DNA of 64,000 nucleotides from Aquibium oceanicum (GCF_001889605.1 NZ_CP018171.1:2874501-2938500), one strand, 5' to 3'. Positions 1 through 11,631 are shown, numbered from the stretch's first letter. Numbers and translations are program-made. The notes: generated by a model from the sequence alone, not told the origin.

Positions 1-69
1 CCGCGAAACGGTCGAGCGATCCAGCGATCCTCCCGGTTTGTCCGCCGTGCTTCGGCGCCGCGCAGCCAT
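1..69 (-). CDS. Possible 5' end of a gene running off the left edge
   Basis: Reading leftward from an ATG at 69 there are 23 open codons to the window edge (MAARRRSTADKPGG...). On the minus strand the ATG is preceded by a purine-rich stretch (GGGAGGATAGGGG) at suitable spacing for a ribosome binding site. The N-terminus is basic and low in complexity, and I do not recognise it. It would be divergent from the UbiH-type gene at 225. The open stretch is very short, so chance is a real alternative. Confidence 0.3.
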   Translation of the reverse strand, partial: MAARRRSTADKPGGSLDRSTVSR

Positions 70-224
70 TCGTCCCCTATCCTCCCATGGATTCTCGGCG
101 GGACAGTACAAGCAGCGCCGTCCGCCACACAAGCCATGATGCATTGCGCCGCGTTGATTGGAGGCGGTCGGCCGCCATATAGGTTACCGTACAGAGACGT
201 GAGCGGAAGGACGGAGTACGGGCC

Positions 225-1436
225 ATGGATCATGCGGACGCGAATGACATCATCGTCGCCGGCGCGGGACCGGCGGGACTGATCGCGGCGCTGGCGCTTG
301 CCGATGCCGGCTTCGGCGTAGAGCTGATCGGGCCGGCCCCATCGACCGAGGATCGCCGCACGACGGCCCTGATGATGCCGTCTCTGGCTTTCCTCGACGA
401 CCTCGGCCTGAAGGACGCCGTTCTGGCGCATGGCGCGCCGCTGCGGGCGATGCGCATCGTGGACGCGACGCGCCGCCTGCTGCGCAGCCGACCCGTCTCC
501 TTCCATGCGAGCGAAATGGGGGAGGACGCCTTCGGCTGGAACATCCCCAACGGCGCGCTTGTGCGCGAACTCGAAGCCGCGGTGGTGGCGCGGACCGCGA
601 TCAACTGGACGCGCGAGGCGGTGTCGCGCTGGCAGGCGGCCGACGATGCCGTCGAGGCATTTCCCGCGGAGGCTGCGCCGATCACGGCCCGGCTGGCGGT
701 CGCTGCCGACGGCCGGAACTCGAAGGCGCGAGAAGCCGCAGGGATCCGCGTCGCGACGCATTCGTACCGTCAGGCGGCGCTGGTGTTCAACTTCGCCCAT
801 GGGCGCCCGCACGGCGACATCTCGACCGAATTCCACACCGAGACCGGACCGTTTACGCAAGTGCCGTTGCCCGGCCAGCGATCGAGCCTGGTGTGGGTGC
901 TCCGCCCCGAGCGCGCGGAGCAGCTGGCCGAGACCGGCGACGAGGAATTGTCGGCGCTGGTCGAGGAACAGATGCAGTCGATGCTCGGCAAGGTTTCCGT
1001 GGAGCCGGGCCGCCAGGTGTATCCGCTGTCCGCTGCGCTACCGTCGAGTTTCGCCAGGAAGCGCGTGGCGCTTGTCGGCGAGGCGGCGCATGTCTTTCCG
1101 CCGATCGGCGCCCAGGGGCTCAATCTCGGCATCCGCGACATCCGCGATCTCGCCGCGACCGCGCAGCGGCATGCGGAGGATCCCGGCTCGGGGGCGGCAC
1201 TGCGCGCCTATTCGCTGCGCAGAGGCCCCGACATCCTCGCCCGCACCGGCGCGGTCAACGCGCTCAACCGTTCGCTGCTGTCGAACTTCCTGCCGGCGCA
1301 GCTTGCCCGCTCCGCCGGACTGGGCATCCTGTCGGCATCCGCGCCGCTGCGGGCCATGTTCATGCGCGAGGGCCTGGAGCCGGGTTCCGGCCTCAGGAGC
1401 GCCTTCTCAGGTCGACGGGAAGAGGTCGGGCGGTAG
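225..1436 (+). CDS. UbiH/UbiF-family FAD-dependent hydroxylase
   Basis: This is a 403-aa flavoprotein monooxygenase of the UbiH/UbiF/VisC family, which hydroxylates the aromatic ring of ubiquinone precursors. The N-terminal dinucleotide-binding motif GAGPAGL lies at about residues 14-20. The second FAD motif, GEAAHVFPPIGAQGLNLGIRD, lies near residue 290 and is typical of the ubiquinone hydroxylases. Length fits the family. The ATG at 225 follows a GGAG-containing stretch. The last 30 bases overlap tail to tail with the AEC transporter on the other strand. The ring position it hydroxylates (UbiH, UbiF or the broader UbiL/UbiM types) cannot be decided from sequence alone. Confidence 0.88.
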   Translation: MDHADANDIIVAGAGPAGLIAALALADAGFGVELIGPAPSTEDRRTTALMMPSLAFLDDLGLKDAVLAHGAPLRAMRIVDATRRLLRSRPVSFHASEMGEDAFGWNIPNGALVRELEAAVVARTAINWTREAVSRWQAADDAVEAFPAEAAPITARLAVAADGRNSKAREAAGIRVATHSYRQAALVFNFAHGRPHGDISTEFHTETGPFTQVPLPGQRSSLVWVLRPERAEQLAETGDEELSALVEEQMQSMLGKVSVEPGRQVYPLSAALPSSFARKRVALVGEAAHVFPPIGAQGLNLGIRDIRDLAATAQRHAEDPGSGAALRAYSLRRGPDILARTGAVNALNRSLLSNFLPAQLARSAGLGILSASAPLRAMFMREGLEPGSGLRSAFSGRREEVGR

Positions 1437-2375
1437 GAAACCGCTCTTGATGAGATAGAGAAGCCCGGTGACGGTGAAGACCGACAGCACCGTCGTGATC
1501 AGGACGCTCGCCGACGCCCGCTCCATCCACACCCCGTACTGCTGTGCGATGACGAAGACGTTGGTCGCGGTCGGAAGACCGGCGAGCAGCACGGCGGTGT
1601 AGACCCAGACCGGATCGAAATCACCGACTGCGCTGAGCACCAGGTAGCAGAGCACGGGATGCAGGATGAGCTTGATCCCGGCGATCGGCGCCATAGCACG
1701 GGGAACGCGCTTCAGCGGCCGCAGCGCCAGCGTCACGCCCATGGTGAAGAGCGCGCAGGGTGCGGCGGCCCGGGCGAGCATCTCCAGGAGCCTCTGGAGA
1801 GATTCGGGTGGCGTCCAGGCAAAGGCGGCGGCGCAAACCCCGACGGCGGTGGCTATGATGAAGGGATGCAGCACGATCCGCTTCACGACATCGACGACCA
1901 GCGATCCGAACGATCGCTTCTCGCCGCCCGACAAGGCCATCATCATCGGCGCGATGGCGAAGTGCATGATGTTTTCGAAGCAGAAGATGAGCGCAACCGG
2001 CACAGCCGCGGCCTCGCCGAAGGCGAGAAGTGCTATGCCCGGACCCATGTAGCCGATGTTGCCGTAGGCGGCGGCGAGCCCCTTGATGGTGCTCTCGGCG
2101 ATCTCTCCGCGCGAGACGATCGCGGAGCCGACGAACATCAGAGCAAACATGGCATATGTGGAAAAGACGGCGCCGAAGATGTAGCTCCATTCCGTGAGCC
2201 GCTCGATCGGCGTCTTCGACAGGAGTTGGAAAAAGAGGGCCGGCAACGCGACATAGATGATGAAGATGTTCATCCAGCCGAGCGCTTCGAGAGGCTGTCG
2301 GACGATCCTGGCGACCACGAAACCGAGGAAGATCAGCCCGAAGAACGGCAGTACGAGGCCGAAGATGTCCGCCAT
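1407..2375 (-). CDS. AEC-family (auxin efflux carrier-like) transporter
   Basis: This 322-aa integral membrane protein has about ten hydrophobic segments in the two five-helix halves typical of the AEC/PIN-like family. The first half contains LGWMNIFIIYVALPALFFQLL and the second contains ALFTMGVTLALRPL. Bacterial members export or import malate, malonate or other small organic acids, but the substrate cannot be told here. It converges on the UbiH-type gene with a 30-bp overlap of coding sequence. No transporter partner or regulator sits next to it. Confidence 0.88.
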   Translation of the reverse strand: MADIFGLVLPFFGLIFLGFVVARIVRQPLEALGWMNIFIIYVALPALFFQLLSKTPIERLTEWSYIFGAVFSTYAMFALMFVGSAIVSRGEIAESTIKGLAAAYGNIGYMGPGIALLAFGEAAAVPVALIFCFENIMHFAIAPMMMALSGGEKRSFGSLVVDVVKRIVLHPFIIATAVGVCAAAFAWTPPESLQRLLEMLARAAAPCALFTMGVTLALRPLKRVPRAMAPIAGIKLILHPVLCYLVLSAVGDFDPVWVYTAVLLAGLPTATNVFVIAQQYGVWMERASASVLITTVLSVFTVTGLLYLIKSGFLPPDLFPST

Positions 2376-2493
2376 GGATGAGAATGCCTGAGAACCGCCG
2401 TCGCGCTAGCCGCTGCGCGACGAAGCGTCAAGTGCAACCGCTATTGAACTGGCGTGCGGGTTGCGCCACTTATGATCGCGGGTGGTGACACAT

Positions 2494-2826
2494 ATGAGTT
2501 CGATAAGACAAGCAAAGTTCCAGATAGGCCAGGTGGTTTCCCACCGCCTGTTCCCGTTCCGAGGGGTGATCTTCGACGTCGACCCGGAGTTCGCCAATTC
2601 CGAGGAATGGTACGAGGCGATCCCGGAGCACATTCGGCCCCGCAAGGACCAGCCGTTCTACCATCTTCTCGCCGAGAACGCGGAGAGCGAGTACATCGCC
2701 TACGTGTCGGAGCAGAACCTGGTGCCGGACGAATCCGGCGAACCGATCCGGCATCCGCAGATTTCCGAGTTCTTCGTCAAGACGCCCGACGGCCGATACG
2801 AGCCCAAACCGACGGCCATGCACTGA
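2494..2826 (+). CDS. hspQ: Heat-shock protein HspQ
   Basis: This 110-aa protein (starting MSSIRQAKFQIGQVV) matches the HspQ family. In enterobacteria HspQ is a heat-induced small protein that helps degrade mutant DnaA and acts as a specificity factor for Lon. Family hallmarks are visible: the N-terminal FxIGQVVxHRxFPFRGVIFDVDPEF block and the HPQISEFF near the C-terminus. I chose the ATG at 2494 over the in-frame GTGs at 2482 and 2485 because GGGTGGTG just upstream acts as a ribosome binding site and homology begins there. It is monocistronic, divergent from the AEC gene. Confidence 0.9.
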   Translation: MSSIRQAKFQIGQVVSHRLFPFRGVIFDVDPEFANSEEWYEAIPEHIRPRKDQPFYHLLAENAESEYIAYVSEQNLVPDESGEPIRHPQISEFFVKTPDGRYEPKPTAMH

Positions 2827-2853
2827 TATCCGGTCGAGACGGGTTCTTGAGCC

Positions 2854-3345
2854 TCAGTCGCGCTTCAACTCCAGCCGCGCGGTCTCCACGGGCTGCCCCG
2901 TCTCGGGATGCTTCTCGACCGTGGTGAGGATCATGCGATTTTCGCTCGGGCTCGAGAGCGTCATGGAAGCTTCGGGATGTCCCGGCCACTGGAGCGCGAG
3001 TTCGAGCGTGCGGCCGCTGCGACGGCCGGCCAGATCGGCGGTGCCGCGTGGCGATCCGACATAGGAGCCGGCATACCGCCCCTGCGACACCTTCAGCTCC
3101 GCTCCGAGCCTGGTCGAGAAGACCAGCATCGCGCGGCAGTTTCCGTGGAGCGAGATCGTTTCGGAACCGGCGTCGCCAACGAGAGTGCACGAGACGTTCA
3201 CCGGCTTGGACGCCGCCGTCATCCGCACCGGCCCGCCGCCCGACCAGTTGCCTTCCAGCGATTTCAGGAAATCCTCATCCGAAGCGCTGGCCGGCGTCGC
3301 CAAGCCGAGCATGAATCCGAATAGCAGAAGGATGATCTTCTTCAT
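2854..3345 (-). CDS. Hypothetical secreted protein
   Basis: This 163-aa protein begins with a signal peptide (MKKIILLLFGFMLGLATPASA, cleavage likely after ASA near residue 21). The mature part starts SDEDFLKSLEGNWSGGGPVR. That pattern (a short helix, then G-x-W-x-G-x-G) is common in small periplasmic beta-barrel proteins of Rhizobiales. Two cysteines could form a disulfide. I do not know a function. The start is set at ATG 3345, because the upstream in-frame extension has no signal-like sequence. It lies downstream of dnaE on the same strand, with a 138-bp gap. Confidence 0.75.
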   Translation of the reverse strand: MKKIILLLFGFMLGLATPASASDEDFLKSLEGNWSGGGPVRMTAASKPVNVSCTLVGDAGSETISLHGNCRAMLVFSTRLGAELKVSQGRYAGSYVGSPRGTADLAGRRSGRTLELALQWPGHPEASMTLSSPSENRMILTTVEKHPETGQPVETARLELKRD

Positions 3346-3483
3346 TGGCGTCCGATCTGGGGTAGCGGCATTGGTGAACCCATGTTGAGCTATCTGAGCA
3401 CTGGCGTGCGTATGACAAGCGATAGGAATGCGCGGACGCAACACGTTGTGTGACAGCGCCAGCACGTCGCGTGAGGACGCCGC

Positions 3484-6400
3484 CTAGACCAGTTCGACCT
3501 CGACCACACCGGGCACGGCGCGCATCGCCGATACGATCTGCGGGGAGACCTTGTAGCGGTCGGGCAACTCGATTTCGACCTCCCCCTTGCCGCCTTCCTT
3601 GATGACGATGAGGCTCACCTGCCCCTCGCCGCGTTGCGACAGGCGCGATGCGAGCGCGGGCACCGGGTCGGCATCGCGCAGGTAGACCCGCACCGCCTGC
3701 TTGATCCGGCCGGCCTCGTCCTCCAGCGACTGCACGGTCTGGATGCGCAGATTTACACCTTCCGGCCGGTCCTCGGCCGCGACGGTGATGACCAGCGATC
3801 GGCCTGGCTCCAGATGGTCGCGGAACTGTGCCAGCGTTTCGGAAAAGAGCACGGCCTCGTACTGGCCGCTGGTGTCCGAGAAGGTGACGACGCCCATCCT
3901 GTTTCCGGTCCGCGTCTTGCGTTCCTGCTTGGAGGTGACGGTGCCGGCAAGGCGCCCGGCGGTCGCGCCACGCTTCACGGCGGCGGAGAATTCCGCCCAG
4001 TTCTGCACCCGCAAGCGCTGGAGCACGGTCTTGTACTCGTCCAGCGGATGGGCCGAGAGATAGAAGCCGACCGCCTGAAACTCCCGGTGCAGCATGTCGG
4101 CCGGCTCCCAGGGCTCGACCGCGGGCAGCCGCAACGGCTCGCGGGGGCCGGCGAGCGCCATGCCGAAGATGTCGTGCTGGCCGGACTGGGCGTCTTCCGC
4201 TGCACGCTGCGCCAGCCCCATCATGCGTTCGACGCCGGCGAAGAGTTCGGCCCGGCCGCGCTGGAAGCAGTCAAGCGCGCCGGCGCAAACGAGGCTTTCC
4301 AGAACCCGCTTGCCGACGATCCGGGGATCGATGCGCTCGCAGAAATCCTCGAGGGTCTCGAACTGCTTTTCCTTCCGCTTCGCCACGATGTGCTCGACGG
4401 CCGCCTCGCCGACGCCTTTGATGGCGGCGAGCGCGTAGTAGATGCGGTTCTCGCCGACCTCGAAGGCGCGGTAGGAGGTCTTGACCGACGGCGCCACGAC
4501 TTCGATGCCGAGCCGCAGGGCGTCCTGCCGGAAGTCGGCCAGCTTGTCGGTGTTGTTCATGTCGAGCGTCATGGACGCTGCCAGGAACTCGACCGGGTAG
4601 TGCGCCTTCATGAAGGCGGTCTGGTAGGAGACGATGGCGTAGGCCGCCGCGTGCGACTTGTTGAAGCCGTAGTCGGCGAACTTCGCTAGGAGGTCGAAGA
4701 TGAAGTCGGATTGCTGCTTGGAGACGCCGTTCTTGACCGCGCCCTCGACGAAGACGCCGCGTTGCTTGTCCATCTCGGCGCGGATCTTCTTACCCATGGC
4801 GCGGCGCAGAAGGTCGGCCTGTCCGAGCGTGTAGCCGGCCAGTTCCTGGGCGATCTGCATCACCTGTTCCTGGTAGACGATGACGCCTTGCGTCTCCTTC
4901 ACCAGGTGATCGATCTTGGGGTGGATCGAGGCGATCTCCTCCTCGCCGTGCTTGCGGGCGTTGTATGTGGGGATGTTCTCCATCGGGCCGGGGCGATAGA
5001 GCGCCACCAGCGCGATGATGTCCTCGATGCGGTCGGGCTTCATGCCGATCAGCGCCTTGCGCATACCGGCGGATTCCACCTGGAAGACCCCGACGACCTC
5101 GCCTCGCGCCAGCATCTGGTAGGTCTTCTCGTCGTCGAGCGGCAGCTTCGACAGGTCGATCTCGATGCCGCGACGCCTGACGAGCTTGACGGCGGTGTCG
5201 AGCACCGTAAGCGTCTTCAGGCCGAGGAAGTCGAACTTGACCAGTCCCGCATCCTCGACCTTCTTCATGTTGAACTGCGTGACCGGCATGTCGGAGCGCG
5301 GATCGCGGTACATCGGCACGAGTTCGGACAGCGGGCGGTCGCCGATGACGATGCCCGCCGCGTGAGTGGAGGCGTGGCGGTAGAGGCCTTCGAGCTTCTT
5401 GGCGATGTCGAGCAGCTGCTCGACGATCGGTTCCTTCTCCATCTCCTCCTGGAAGCGCGGCTCGGCAGCGATGGCATCGGCGAGCTTGACCGGGTTGGCG
5501 GGGTTGGCCGGCACCATCTTGCAGAGCCGGTCGACCTGACCGTACGGCATCTGCAGCACGCGCCCGACGTCGCGCAGCACCGCCCTCGCCTGCAGCGTCC
5601 CGAAAGTGATGATCTGGGCGACCTGGTCACGACCGTATTTCTCCTGCACGTAGCGGATCACCTCGTCGCGGCGGTCCTGGCAGAAGTCGATGTCGAAGTC
5701 GGGCATCGACACGCGGTCGGGATTGAGGAAGCGCTCGAACAGCAGCGAGAAGCGCAGCGGGTCGACGTCGGTGATCGTCAGGGCATAGGCGACCAGCGAG
5801 CCGGCGCCCGAGCCGCGCCCCGGACCGACGGGGATGTCGTGCGCCTTGGCCCATTTGATGAAGTCGGCGACGATGAGGAAGTAGCCCGGATATTTCATCC
5901 GTTCGATGACGCCGAGCTCGTATTCGAGCCGTTCGGCATATTGCTCGTGGGTGTAGCCGGGCGAGGCGCCCAGCGTTTCGAGGCGCATGGCGAGGCCTTC
6001 GCGCGCCTGGCGCTTCAATTCCTCCGTCTCGGCCATTTCGGCGGCTTCCGCGTCGTCGGCGGACGAGGCCGTGAAGCGCGGCAGGATCGGGCTGCGGTTC
6101 CTCGGAAAGTAGGAACAGCGCATGGCGATCTCGACGGTGTTGTCGATCGCCTCGGGCAGGTCCGAAAAGAGGGCAGACATCTCGGCCTGGCTCTTCAGGT
6201 AATTGTCCGGGGTCAGCCGCCTGCGGTTGTCGTCGCCGATCACCGATCCCTCGGCGATGGCGATCAGCGCGTCGTGCGCGTCGTAGTCTTCGCGCGCAGG
6301 GAAGAACGCCTCATTGGTGGCGACCAGCGGCAGTTCGTGCCGGTAGGCGAGGTCAACCGTCGCCGCCTCTATCGCGCGGTCGTAGCCCTTCGGACGCTGC

Positions 6401-7017
6401 AATTCGACGTAGAGGCGGTCGCCGTAGACGCTTTTCAGCCTGAGCAGGCGGTCCTCGGCCAATGCGGGACGGTCCCCCTTGAGGGCGCAGCCGATCGGGC
6501 CGCCCTCGCCGCCCGTCAGGCAGATGACGCCGTCAGACAGCGCGGCGAGCCACTCCTCGCGCACCTGCACCGGGTCGCCGGGCGGGGTCTCCAGATAGGC
6601 GCGGCTGACGATGCGGACGAGATTGGCGTAACCCGCCTCGGTGGCCGCGATCAGCACGACCGACGCGCGCTCCCGGCCGGCGGCGCGCCCGTGGCCGCGG
6701 CTCGACTGTGGCTCCTCGCCTGCGAAGGCGATTTCCAGCTGGCAGGCGATGATCGGCTGGACGCCGTCCTTGGCCGCGTACTGCGCGAATTCGAGCGCGC
6801 CGAAGAGGTTCGACGTGTCGGCAACCGCGATCGCCGGTGCCCCGTCTGCGACCGCGTGCGCCACGATCTTCTTCAGCGGCAGCGCGCCTTCGAGCAGCGA
6901 ATAGGCGGAATGGACGCGCAGGTGGACGAAGCTGCGCGCGGGCGCCGGTGCCAGCGGAGCGGCGGCTTCCGCAGCGGCACGCTTCAACGGATCGCGGATC
7001 TTGCGTTCTTCGGCCAT
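3484..7017 (-). CDS. dnaE: DNA polymerase III alpha subunit
   Basis: This 1177-aa protein is the replicative polymerase catalytic subunit of the DnaE1 type. The N-terminal PHP domain reads FVHLRVHSAYSLLEG; arginine replaces the first metal-binding histidine, as in E. coli, which suggests an inactive PHP site. The palm aspartates are in PDFDIDF (D440 and D442), with a third in LVKFDFLGLKTLT. A helix-hairpin-helix region, an OB fold (RLAGTVTSKQERKTRTGNRMGVV) and a C-terminal tau-binding-like tail follow. Length is normal. The strand opposite carries long spurious open frames because of the high GC content. It appears to be monocistronic. Confidence 0.97.
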   Translation of the reverse strand: MAEERKIRDPLKRAAAEAAAPLAPAPARSFVHLRVHSAYSLLEGALPLKKIVAHAVADGAPAIAVADTSNLFGALEFAQYAAKDGVQPIIACQLEIAFAGEEPQSSRGHGRAAGRERASVVLIAATEAGYANLVRIVSRAYLETPPGDPVQVREEWLAALSDGVICLTGGEGGPIGCALKGDRPALAEDRLLRLKSVYGDRLYVELQRPKGYDRAIEAATVDLAYRHELPLVATNEAFFPAREDYDAHDALIAIAEGSVIGDDNRRRLTPDNYLKSQAEMSALFSDLPEAIDNTVEIAMRCSYFPRNRSPILPRFTASSADDAEAAEMAETEELKRQAREGLAMRLETLGASPGYTHEQYAERLEYELGVIERMKYPGYFLIVADFIKWAKAHDIPVGPGRGSGAGSLVAYALTITDVDPLRFSLLFERFLNPDRVSMPDFDIDFCQDRRDEVIRYVQEKYGRDQVAQIITFGTLQARAVLRDVGRVLQMPYGQVDRLCKMVPANPANPVKLADAIAAEPRFQEEMEKEPIVEQLLDIAKKLEGLYRHASTHAAGIVIGDRPLSELVPMYRDPRSDMPVTQFNMKKVEDAGLVKFDFLGLKTLTVLDTAVKLVRRRGIEIDLSKLPLDDEKTYQMLARGEVVGVFQVESAGMRKALIGMKPDRIEDIIALVALYRPGPMENIPTYNARKHGEEEIASIHPKIDHLVKETQGVIVYQEQVMQIAQELAGYTLGQADLLRRAMGKKIRAEMDKQRGVFVEGAVKNGVSKQQSDFIFDLLAKFADYGFNKSHAAAYAIVSYQTAFMKAHYPVEFLAASMTLDMNNTDKLADFRQDALRLGIEVVAPSVKTSYRAFEVGENRIYYALAAIKGVGEAAVEHIVAKRKEKQFETLEDFCERIDPRIVGKRVLESLVCAGALDCFQRGRAELFAGVERMMGLAQRAAEDAQSGQHDIFGMALAGPREPLRLPAVEPWEPADMLHREFQAVGFYLSAHPLDEYKTVLQRLRVQNWAEFSAAVKRGATAGRLAGTVTSKQERKTRTGNRMGVVTFSDTSGQYEAVLFSETLAQFRDHLEPGRSLVITVAAEDRPEGVNLRIQTVQSLEDEAGRIKQAVRVYLRDADPVPALASRLSQRGEGQVSLIVIKEGGKGEVEIELPDRYKVSPQIVSAMRAVPGVVEVELV

Positions 7018-7194
7018 GCGACTCGGGGCTTCAGGATGTTTCTCCCGGCATCATTCTAGGTGACGACGGATGCGTCCAGTGCGGAAGGCCGACGGTACAC
7101 AGCTATCGGGTCGGCACACCGATCAAGAAAACTGGTGCCGGGTCCCGCATTGAAGGGTCAAAGATGCAATATCGAGTGACAAGTTCCGGCAGTT

Positions 7195-9207
<2,013 letters not shown>

Positions 9208-9540
9208 AGAAGCCGCGCTTCCCCCACTGCGTACGGTTCCCTTATTATGGAGAACCGGTCACCCGCTCAATAGCCCCGCCACCGAACCGCGGTCGATGCC
9301 GCCGGAGCAACGCCGGTGTGCATCATCCGTCGATCCGCCGCCAGTCCCCTGCCACGGCGACAGGGGCGAGACGGTTCAGGAGATCGCAACGCTTTTCGTC
9401 GTGCGTGATGGGCAGGATTCGCGACGGTGCGGCGACGGATTTCTTTCCTCCGCGAGCTTTAGGATATATCCGCTTGCGCAGGCGCGGATGCAAACACGTT
9501 CCGATGAACAGCACTCGCGCACGTGGAGAGGGAGTATCGA
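9208..9540. other. 333-bp intergenic region between divergent pccA and the symporter genes
   Basis: No credible gene was found here. The region must hold the divergent promoters of pccA (minus strand) and the DUF4212/SSS operon (plus strand). A ribosome binding site (GAGAGGGAG) ends the region in front of the symporter start at 9541. Short AT-richer patches occur around 9465-9475 (GGATATATCC, itself a palindrome). I cannot assign a -35/-10 pair with confidence. Confidence 0.6.
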
Positions 9541-9801
9541 ATGCCCAGCATCGACGCCGGCAACCGCAAACGGCACTGGGCGAGGACCAGGAACCTGGCC
9601 TTCGCCGTCGTGGCCGTGTGGGGCGTCGCAGCGATACTGGTTCCGCTTGCGGCGACGGCGGTCGGCGTGTTCCCCTTCCTGGATACCCCTTTCGGCTCAA
9701 TCGTGTGGGCGCAGGGCTCGCTCTTCGCCGCGGTCGTTCTGATCTGGTCCGTGAACCTGCGGCAGGACCGGATCGACGACGTGACCGGCGTCGGGGACTG
9801 A
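9541..9801 (+). CDS. DUF4212 small subunit of a sodium/solute symporter
   Basis: This 86-aa protein has two membrane segments (LAFAVVAVWGVAAILVPLAA and FGSIVWAQGSLFAAVVLIWS) and the short charged tail VNLRQDRIDDV. This is the layout of DUF4212 proteins, which are encoded directly before VC_2705-type SSS symporters and are thought to be their small subunit. The ATG at 9541 is preferred over the upstream GTG because GAGAGGGAG precedes it at good spacing. The large subunit starts 8 bp after its stop codon, so the two are translated from one transcript. Confidence 0.88.
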   Translation: MPSIDAGNRKRHWARTRNLAFAVVAVWGVAAILVPLAATAVGVFPFLDTPFGSIVWAQGSLFAAVVLIWSVNLRQDRIDDVTGVGD

Positions 9802-9809
9802 GGGCCAAT

Positions 9810-11621
9810 ATGACGGACGACGACCGCGGCAGAAGCGGTTTCATCGACAATCCCGGCAAGCTCTTCGTTCTGGGGACGCTCGGCTTTTTGGCGTTCTTCG
9901 CCTTCATGGCGGTGCTGGAACAGATGGGGGTCGGAAGCGCGTCGATCGGGGCTGGCTTCCTCGTTTTCACGGTCGGATTCTACGCCGTGATCGGCTGGCT
10001 GGCGCGCACCGCGCGGGTCGATGTCTATTACGTCGCCGGCCGCGCAATTCCGACGCACTACAACGGCATGGCCACAGCGGCCGATTTTCTGTCCGGCGCG
10101 TTTTTTGTGGCGCTGGCCGGGGGCATCTACTTCGGCGGCTACCCCTATCTTGGCTTCGTGACAGGCATCGCCGGCGGCTTCGTGCTCGTGAACGCGCTGC
10201 TCGCACCCTTTCTGCGTAAGTCCGGCTGCTACACGGTCCCGGATTTCATCGGGACCCGCTATGGCAGCCGCACGGCGCGGCTCTGCGCGCTGGTCGTGCT
10301 GGCGGTGACGTGTTTCGTCTACCTGACCGCGCAGGTGAGCGCGACGGGGACGATCGCCGCGGTCACGCTCGGGTTACCGTTCGAGCAGGGCGTATGGCTG
10401 GCGACGATCGCCATTTTCGCCTGCTCCATGCTCGGCGGGATGCGCGGCGTCACCTGGACCCAAGCAGCCCAGTATGTCGTGCTGGCCATCGCCTTCCTGG
10501 TGCCGGTCCTGTGGATCGCGAGCGGGCAGGGCTTCGGATCGATCCCGTTCTTCTCGCTCGGCGACGCGATCGACCGCGTGACGGAGCTCGAGGCCCTGCA
10601 CGGCTTGCATCCGGCCCGCGAGGCCATTGAAGGCTTGTCCGTGCTCGCCCAACCGCAGGGCGCGGAGGGCAGCGGTTGGACAATGGTGTCGCTCGCCGTC
10701 TGCATCATGGCCGGAACGGCCGCGATGCCGCACATCCTCATGCATTCGTTCACCACGCCCACAGTGCGGTCGGCGCGCCGGTCGGTGGGATGGGCGATCG
10801 TGTTCGCAGCGGTCCTCCTCCTCTCGGCGCCCGCCCTCGCCACGCTGACCAAGCTGCAATTGCTCGACCCGTCGCTGGCGACGTCTGTAATCGGCAAGGC
10901 GGTCGCGGAGGTCTCGAACCTCGGCTGGGTGCAGCATTGGACGTCGGCCGGAATGATGGCCGTCGCGGACCAGAACGGCGACGGGATCGTCCAGCTGAAC
11001 GAGTTTTTCCTGCGGCCCGAATTGATCGTGCTGGCGGCGCCGGAGATCGCGGGGTTGCCGCATGTGCTCACGGCGCTGGTGGCGGCCGGTTGCCTAGCAG
11101 CGACGATGTCGACGGCCAACGGCCTGCTGCTGGCCATCGCCAATGCGCTGTCGCACGATCTCTACCACAAGGTCGTCGATCGCAAGGCGGATACGTCGCG
11201 CCGGCTGATCGTGGCCCGCCTGCTGCTGCTCGCCGCGGGCGCGGCTGCGGCCTACGCGTCCTCGCTGCAGGTGGCCGGCATCCTCGGCACGCTTGCCTGG
11301 GCCTTCGGCTTCGCGGCTTCCGGCCTGTTCTTCCCGCTGGTGCTCGGCGTGTGGTGGAAGCGGGCCAACATGGCGGGCGCGGTGGCGGGAATGGTCGGCG
11401 GTTTCGCGGCCGGGTCGGCCTATCTCTACCTGGTGTTCAACGAGATCATTCCGCCGCTGCTCGGGATCGACGACATGCGCTTCGGCATCGTCGGCATGGC
11501 GGCGAGCCTCCTGTGCATGATCGCCGCCACGCTGCTGACGCGCCCTCCTTCAAGGGAGGCCCAGGACATGGTCGACGAGCTGCGCATGCCGGGCGGACAA
11601 ACCATCCTCGGCCAGGACTGA
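9810..11621 (+). CDS. Sodium:solute symporter (VC_2705 type) with an inserted EF-hand-like loop
   Basis: This 603-aa SSS-family permease has about 13 membrane helices and the family signatures YYVAGRAIPTHYNGMATAADFLSG and a late ATMSTANGLLLAIANAL. It is most like the VC_2705 branch, which goes with DUF4212 and is usually grouped with acetate/monocarboxylate transporters. Residues 387-398 (DQNGDGIVQLNE, between helices) match the calcium-binding EF-hand loop: D at 1, N at 3, D at 5, G at 6, E at 12. The ATG at 9810 was chosen by homology and follows the DUF4212 stop. It converges on the L,D-transpeptidase gene with 10 bp between stops. Substrate unknown. Confidence 0.9.
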   Translation: MTDDDRGRSGFIDNPGKLFVLGTLGFLAFFAFMAVLEQMGVGSASIGAGFLVFTVGFYAVIGWLARTARVDVYYVAGRAIPTHYNGMATAADFLSGAFFVALAGGIYFGGYPYLGFVTGIAGGFVLVNALLAPFLRKSGCYTVPDFIGTRYGSRTARLCALVVLAVTCFVYLTAQVSATGTIAAVTLGLPFEQGVWLATIAIFACSMLGGMRGVTWTQAAQYVVLAIAFLVPVLWIASGQGFGSIPFFSLGDAIDRVTELEALHGLHPAREAIEGLSVLAQPQGAEGSGWTMVSLAVCIMAGTAAMPHILMHSFTTPTVRSARRSVGWAIVFAAVLLLSAPALATLTKLQLLDPSLATSVIGKAVAEVSNLGWVQHWTSAGMMAVADQNGDGIVQLNEFFLRPELIVLAAPEIAGLPHVLTALVAAGCLAATMSTANGLLLAIANALSHDLYHKVVDRKADTSRRLIVARLLLLAAGAAAAYASSLQVAGILGTLAWAFGFAASGLFFPLVLGVWWKRANMAGAVAGMVGGFAAGSAYLYLVFNEIIPPLLGIDDMRFGIVGMAASLLCMIAATLLTRPPSREAQDMVDELRMPGGQTILGQD

Positions 11622-11631
11622 GCGGCCTGCC

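Noticed and set aside
4711-7059. A 782-codon open frame opposite dnaE
   Set aside because: It is the GC-driven shadow of dnaE; the translation is Arg/Asp/Val-rich with no motif, and dnaE is unambiguous.
9318-9809. N-terminal extension of the symporter frame to 9318
   Set aside because: The extension covers the DUF4212 gene in another frame, and the family start is at 9810.
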